A DNA stretch of 64,000 nt, from assembly GCF_014805625.2 (NCBI RefSeq), contig NW_024006383.1:1-64000 (forward strand), read 5' to 3'. Position 1 is the first letter of the stretch, and every line of letters begins with the position of its first letter. Position numbers and translations under genes: made by a program. Positions 59,165-64,000 of the stretch are shown piece after piece. Below the pieces are notes generated by a model. It was given only the letters and a program-made list of their open reading frames with translations. It did no database searches and was not told the origin of the DNA. This DNA is from Glossina fuscipes (Eukaryota; Arthropoda; Insecta; Diptera; Glossinidae).

Positions 59165-60775
59165 GGCATATATCTTCCAGGCAGCGGGTTATGTTCTATG
59201 AATCTTTCCGCACTTTTTTCTCTCCAACCGCCAGCGTATGCATCGTGTTCGTACATGTATAGAGTTTACGCATTACATATTTAAGGGATTGTTTATAGAA
59301 GCTGCTTGTACTATTTTTAAAACAATGAAATTGAAACGAATTAAATATTTTATTTAAATATTTTTTATTTATTTAAATATTTTTTAAATATTAAAATTTA
59401 AACATTTCTTTTTGATGGGGAAAACACCATTCAAATTCAGCATTGGCTTGAAGAGTGTTATAGCAACTCTTCTATATTGGAAGCAACTATTTGCAATGTA
59501 CGACCGAAAGATATTAAAATCTAGCTTACGTTGAAGCTGAAATTGGACTTTCCAGTAAGGTTTGAAATCTTTCTTCGTGGCATGAAATTTCGAAATCTAA
59601 GAAACAAGCCAAGGTTCCATCCAAAGCTACTAAACTCTCCTAGATATAGCACATCACACAATTAGTTTATAGGATGACACGCAGATGTAGGAAGACCTTT
59701 GACAAATTTAGCATTAATAGCATTAATCTTCTAAAAGTCATATCGAGTTGTGAACAATTGCAATGGAGTATGGAAAACATTCATCCCAGTCAGATATAAG
59801 TTTTTCCTTATTAGAAGCTAAATTCTATTCGATAGACTTAACCATTGTTAGATGATTGAAATTTAAATTGCTTAGCCTCACCAATAAACTCTTTATAGCG
59901 TTTTAGTGCTGCGAGAATTCTAGGCGTTAGTCAACCATTTATTACCCCAGAGATGGGCTCTGGCTTGCTATGTAATAACAGTTTATTGTTGCAAGCTTCA
60001 AAGAATTGAAAAATTTACTACAAAGGATGACTTTTTATTCGTTGGGTTACGTTGGGTTTTCCGCATTACACTCAGACTAACTTTCGTTTCATATTAGAAA
60101 GGGAGGAAGGTAACGACTTCTTAATCAACTAAACAGTTGCAAGACAACGGAGTTACATCGGGCTAAGAAAATTACAGGCTGTTGAACCTATAAGCCATAG
60201 GATTGATAAATTTACTGAGATATTAGAAGACAGCATTTTATTAAAGAGATTCTTGATACCCTTTACATTTCCTCTCTTTTTATTGTAAAATATTTCTGTT
60301 TGAAAGATTTTTCAAGGCGATAGATGCGCGCTTAGTTCGGTGTGTTCTCGAGTTTTTCTATTGGCACAAATGTACCAATTTGAACGTGTGATCACAGCTT
60401 GTATACGTCAACGATTTTAAGCGCATTCATCTGCTACAGATGTTTGCTATTGAAAGAAAGTAAAATACACCTACAACAGCAAATTTCCAAAAATCAAGAA
60501 CAAAAAAAAAAAAATATAAAGAGACAAAAAGTATTAATCCATATGGTGTCTATGGGAGCAGAACGTTCCCAGTTGATTTGTAAGTAAATTGGTTCTGCTC
60601 AGCATATACATGTTTACGACTATTTTTATGGTTTTGAATATTTACACGCAAACTAACAAGGTTTCACTAGCTATAAGTTTGAATGGGTATTCGCACACCT
60701 GAATCTAGCAAATACTAAACAACAATATTAAGTTTATATGCACTGCAAAATTTTACATACATTGCTATTGTACAT
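59165..60775. other. Unassigned AT-rich DNA
   Basis: No gene is recognised. A TTTAAATATT-rich stretch lies at 59338-59400. Confidence 0.5.
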
Positions 60776-60778
60776 ATA

Positions 60779-60811
60779 TACATACATACATACATACATA
60801 CATACATACAT
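60779..60811. repeat. (CATA)n microsatellite
   Basis: About eight CATA units. Confidence 0.95.
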
Positions 60812-61021
60812 AGATATATACCATATTTGCTATTACTAGACACGTTACACGCAGATATGCATTCATTTTCAATTCATAAATATTCATTTGAACACTCTAG
60901 CGACTATTTATACACATGTTTGTGTATATGTATTACATGTATAACAACAAGATATTGTGTAACATTTTTGAATGCATGCATTAAGACTCACAAAATTTTC
61001 TGAATATAAGCATGTACTCAT

Positions 61022-61080
61022 AGGTATATATATATATATATATGTACATATGTATATATATATGTATATATATATATGTA
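61022..61080. repeat. (TA)n/(TGTA)-rich microsatellite
   Basis: TA runs broken by TGTACATATG and TATG units. Between 61080 and 61910 no gene is recognised. A short TA run lies at about 61680-61695. Confidence 0.9.
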
Positions 61081-61914
61081 GGCGGTTTAAAATGAAATAG
61101 CAGACTAAACATCATTGTGCGATGGTAATGCCACTGCTGCAATTCACCTTAACAGCATCGTTAACTACACTTATCACAAATCTCTATAGGGAAATAATTT
61201 ATATAACTATATCTCTCTCTTTGTCCTTCTCTTCTCTTCTTCGTCCCGTCTATGACGCCAGATTAAAATGGGAAATAAACATTAATAGACAGACAAGTCG
61301 ACCGATAGCGGCAGTCTATGGTCCATTTGTTCTCTTAATTCACATTACATCAAGATGCATATAAGCCGACACATATACATAAGTAATTTCCTATAATTGC
61401 TATGGTTACGTTTTCCTTTGTATTCTGTTGTATTCCATTGTATTTAAAAATGAAACAACACAATACTTAATAAGAATTTATCGATGTGTATAGGTTGCTA
61501 CCATGCAGTACCAGAGCGAATCAAAAGTACTGTGAGAGTATATTCTGAGCGCCACATTTATTGAAGGTCAAACGTTGTGCACTATTTTCCATTTAACGCT
61601 ATAGTAGTTCTCTTAGCCCCTTTATAATATTCGCAAAAACATTTTCGACTACTCCTGGCGATTAGTAAATTAGTTGCATCATATATATATATATGTCTTA
61701 CTTAATTTCTGTTAGTCCGTTTACTTGCTTTTTTTCGTCTATCTTCCTTATTTCTTCTGAGTTGAACTAAAACATCTGATTGAAGATCGAATAAAATGAA
61801 AACCAAAAATCATGGTCTAGAGCATATTAAGCCAAGAACTTTCCCGTAATTTGCATTTGTATTGACAACATACTTGCTATTACTCAACTACTATTACGGC
61901 CTGTAAATGAAATT

Positions 61915-62310
61915 ATCTTTATTACACCCTACAGAACTACTAGTGCAAGGTAGGTTAAGCTCGTGCATATATACGCCTTGGACAGATTGACTCCCTGTTA
62001 TTCCGCTCGATCTAGAATTATTTTCTGAATCAATTCTGAGCCGATCTAAGCTTGTCGGTCCGGCTGATATCGGTTCAAGTAAAATTTTCAAGTTGTTTTG
62101 ATGTAATTAGGCAGACTGACGTGTTTCGATTCAAGGTTGAACGGTACTGAAAATCTTTCGCATCGGAGCACCTTTTGGATCATTTTCCATATAAAGTTTC
62201 TTATCGAAAAATTGTTCCAGGAATAACCGTATTAAAGCCGATGTGGTATAGGGTGTTTAGGTGGCGGAACGTGGTCCACTATATTTTTCTTACTTGAAAT
62301 AGTGCCTCAT
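61915..62310 (+). repeat. Family B dispersed repeat
   Basis: 'tttattacaccctacagaac', 'tactagtgcaaggtaggtt', 'gattgactccctgttattcc', 'attattttctgaatcaattc', 'gatctaagcttgtcggtcc', 'tgatgtaattaggcagac', 'tccatataaagtttcttat', 'gtggtatagggtgtttaggt' and the end 'tatatttttcttacttgaa'. Confidence 0.75.
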
Positions 62311-62319
62311 TTTGATTCA

Positions 62320-62970
62320 ATCGTACGAAAGAAAATATCGTAATTATTACAATTCCAAAAATCGCTTAATAATAGTATTTCGGCATTTTAAATTGTTGTT
62401 AAAACTTTGGAGCGGATGTAGCAATTTATTGAACCGCTTTTCATATAACCTTTGCTACGAAAACTGAAGCTTCTTTTCAATTCTTCATGATGAGAATTCG
62501 TTCAAAATAATAATTTGGTATAAAAATTAACCTTAGCGAATTTTGAACATGTAGATCTATTTTTCGGTTCGCAGATTCTAATCACAATTACAGATTTATA
62601 GGCTAAAAAGCTAAGTTTGAAAATTTGCACTCAACAGATCATGATCATAGGGAATTTGGTTTACACGGATCTGTTTTCTAGACCGTACCATATATAAGGG
62701 CTCTGCTGAAAGCAAATCCTTCTATAGCGACAAAGCCTAATTTGTGCTTTGTTGTGGCGGAAGCAGTAGAAATATAATAAAATCTTTTACCAAGTAATAT
62801 AAGTTTGCTAAATTTAGGCCACATTGACGTGTGAGTATCCTCCAGTATTAGGACTTTCATCAAACTTACTGATTTTCATAAACGTAATGTACAATTATTT
62901 TGTATTCTTAATTAAGCGAGGTGATGTGAAGTGTCTGATGGGTGAGCTTGCCCGACTATAGCATTCTTAC
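62320..62970 (+). repeat. Module L (distal part of long family B copies)
   Basis: 'aaaatcgcttaataatag', 'tttcggcattttaaattg', 'acatgtagatctatttttcg', 'gatctgttttctagaccgt', 'aaatttaggccacattgac' and the end 'gagcttgcccgactatagca', 'ttcttacttatt'. It aligns over most of its length with 34765-35250, which also directly follows a B copy. Non-coding. Confidence 0.72.
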
Positions 62971-63039
62971 TTATTATTTTTGTAGTCGATTCTTTGGCTA
63001 ATGTAGAATGAGCGCTAGCAGCTAACATAAATGAAACAA

Positions 63040-63125
63040 CAAATAACAAAATTATATTCGTTTGTGATCGAGTTTTTTTTATATCTTTCCGAGCGTTGCA
63101 AACATTGTGAAAAAACAAGTATACC
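63040..63125 (-). repeat. Family A terminal fragment
   Basis: 'ataacaaaattatattcgtt', 'tgtgatcgag', 'atctttccgagcgttgcaa', 'acattgtgaaaaaacaag'. The two ends of a reverse family A copy are joined with the middle missing. Confidence 0.55.
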
Positions 63126-63129
63126 CCTC

Positions 63130-63535
63130 AACCTGCGATGTTGGATTTAACAATTTATCTACAGAAAACCATCATCAACCGAAAATAAAACCCAAAAGAG
63201 AAACTTTAAAAATTAATTAAATTAAAAGTTCATTCTTACAACGACACTGACTGCGTTCAATTGGGTGCTAGTATCTAGGAATACGTTCTTAAATTTACTT
63301 AACGAAATAACACATTATAAACATCGTTGGCAGTCTCAGCGTAAATCATCGTTTACCGAGAGAACGGAAACTAACACTTTAACTGCCACGATACCCTTCA
63401 AGACAGATATTTCTTCGTGGAAGCCAACGACGAGTTAATTCCTATACTGATACGAGCTGTCGTTTGTTGCAGCACCGCTATAGATAGCATTTAAAATCGT
63501 TAGTGGAGACGAGTGCATCACATTTACGATTCTTA
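63130..63535. other. Unassigned
   Basis: No gene or repeat family is recognised. It is slightly richer in G and C than average around 63310-63530. Confidence 0.5.
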
Positions 63536-63539
63536 TGTT

Positions 63540-63900
63540 GTTATATCCTACAGGTGCTCTGTTGTACAAAGACATATTAAGTTTGTGCGGATGTATACAA
63601 TGCACACAAGAATTTGATGTAGACCAGACGATTCAAAATCATTTTCTATATTGATTTAAAATTGGCTGTCCGTCTGTCCGTCTATCATACTTTTGTTCAA
63701 CCTACAGGCAGTAATTTTGTAGATATATTTATGAAATTTGGTATACTGGTCTTGGCCCAAAGACGATATGAATGATAATGCTTTAGATCGGACTATTTTG
63801 CCGACAACTTCCCATATAGCGACTTGTTTTGAAAAATCATTACATGAATATGAGTCGAGTAGTGTAGGGCATAAAATCAAATTATAATTACCCAAGCGTG
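63540..63900 (+). repeat. Family B dispersed repeat
   Basis: 'gttatatcctacaggtgctc', 'catattaagtttgtgcggat', 'aaatcattttctatattga', 'tggctgtccgtctgtccgtc', 'tgttcaacctacaggcagta', 'tatgaaatttggtatactgg', 'cttggcccaaagacgatat', 'ttagatcggactatttt' and 'aacttcccatatagcgact'. A good plus-strand reference copy. Confidence 0.82.
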
Positions 63901-64000
63901 GATAAGTAAACACTGTTTACTGAAAAACAAGTTGAATACTGTGCTGACGAGATTTCTCGCCACATCAAGTAGATGGAGCCAGATTCATATATACACTGAT
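63901..64000. other. Window end, nothing recognised
   Basis: Short unassigned sequence. Confidence 0.5.

Overview
This looks like a stretch of nuclear DNA from an insect, most likely a higher fly (Diptera: Brachycera). It is AT-rich. It is packed with old, diverged dispersed repeats of the kind common in tephritid and muscid-type genomes: blocks containing GTCCGTCTGTCCGTCTGT next to ATCGATTCAGAAAGTGATTC. It also carries tRNA-derived SINEs, a decayed mariner, a jockey-like reverse-transcriptase scrap and many microsatellites. The organism call is an inference from repeat style only. No complete protein-coding gene, rRNA, functional tRNA or CRISPR array can be supported. Open frames up to about 180 codons exist, but most lack an ATG start, are low-complexity, or lie inside repeats. 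The window is intergenic, or it lies inside very large introns.

Layout: 1-4.4 kb unassigned. 4.4-6.0 kb repeat fragments (families A and B as defined here). 6.1-8.1 kb mostly unassigned, with two weak coding-like patches. 8.3-9.1 kb family B and a SINE. 10.26-10.61 kb an unassigned coding-like frame. 12.0-12.7 kb a local tandem array of family B cores. 14.1-15.5 kb a jockey-like fragment followed by B and A copies. 16.4-17.0 kb a dead mariner. 19-26.7 kb a chain of B, A and SINE copies. 28-31 kb more of these. 31.28-31.87 kb a GC-richer, hairpin-rich island between 36-bp direct repeats. 32.0-33.0 kb diverged local repeats. 34.5-37.2 kb long B copies, one holding an acidic coding-like insert. 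38.3-39.2 kb a microsatellite cluster. 39.9-52.1 kb alternating A, B and SINE copies. 54.1-55.3 kb a composite SINE/B array and a long B copy. 56.06-56.32 kb a 184-bp-period duplication. 56.6-61.9 kb mostly empty apart from microsatellites. 61.9-63.9 kb more B copies.

Two dispersed families explain much of the window. Family A carries GTCCGTCTGTCCGTCTGT, a TTGGAAGTTCTTGCACGCA-type core and a 'cgCCCACTC' block, and is often an internal dimer. Family B starts with a hairpin (TATACCCTACACCAC / GTGGT...GGGTATA), then has 'CTTGAGATAGATCCACC', an ATCGATTCAGAATC core and 'CCCATATAACG', and some copies carry a longer distal module (module L). Both families end in ...TTCTTACTTGTT on their own strand. 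The most interesting points are the coding-like insert inside one B copy (possible gene-fragment capture), the structured GC-richer island at 31.3-31.9 kb, and the shared termini of families A and B. I did not find a convincing new biological system with a demonstrable function.
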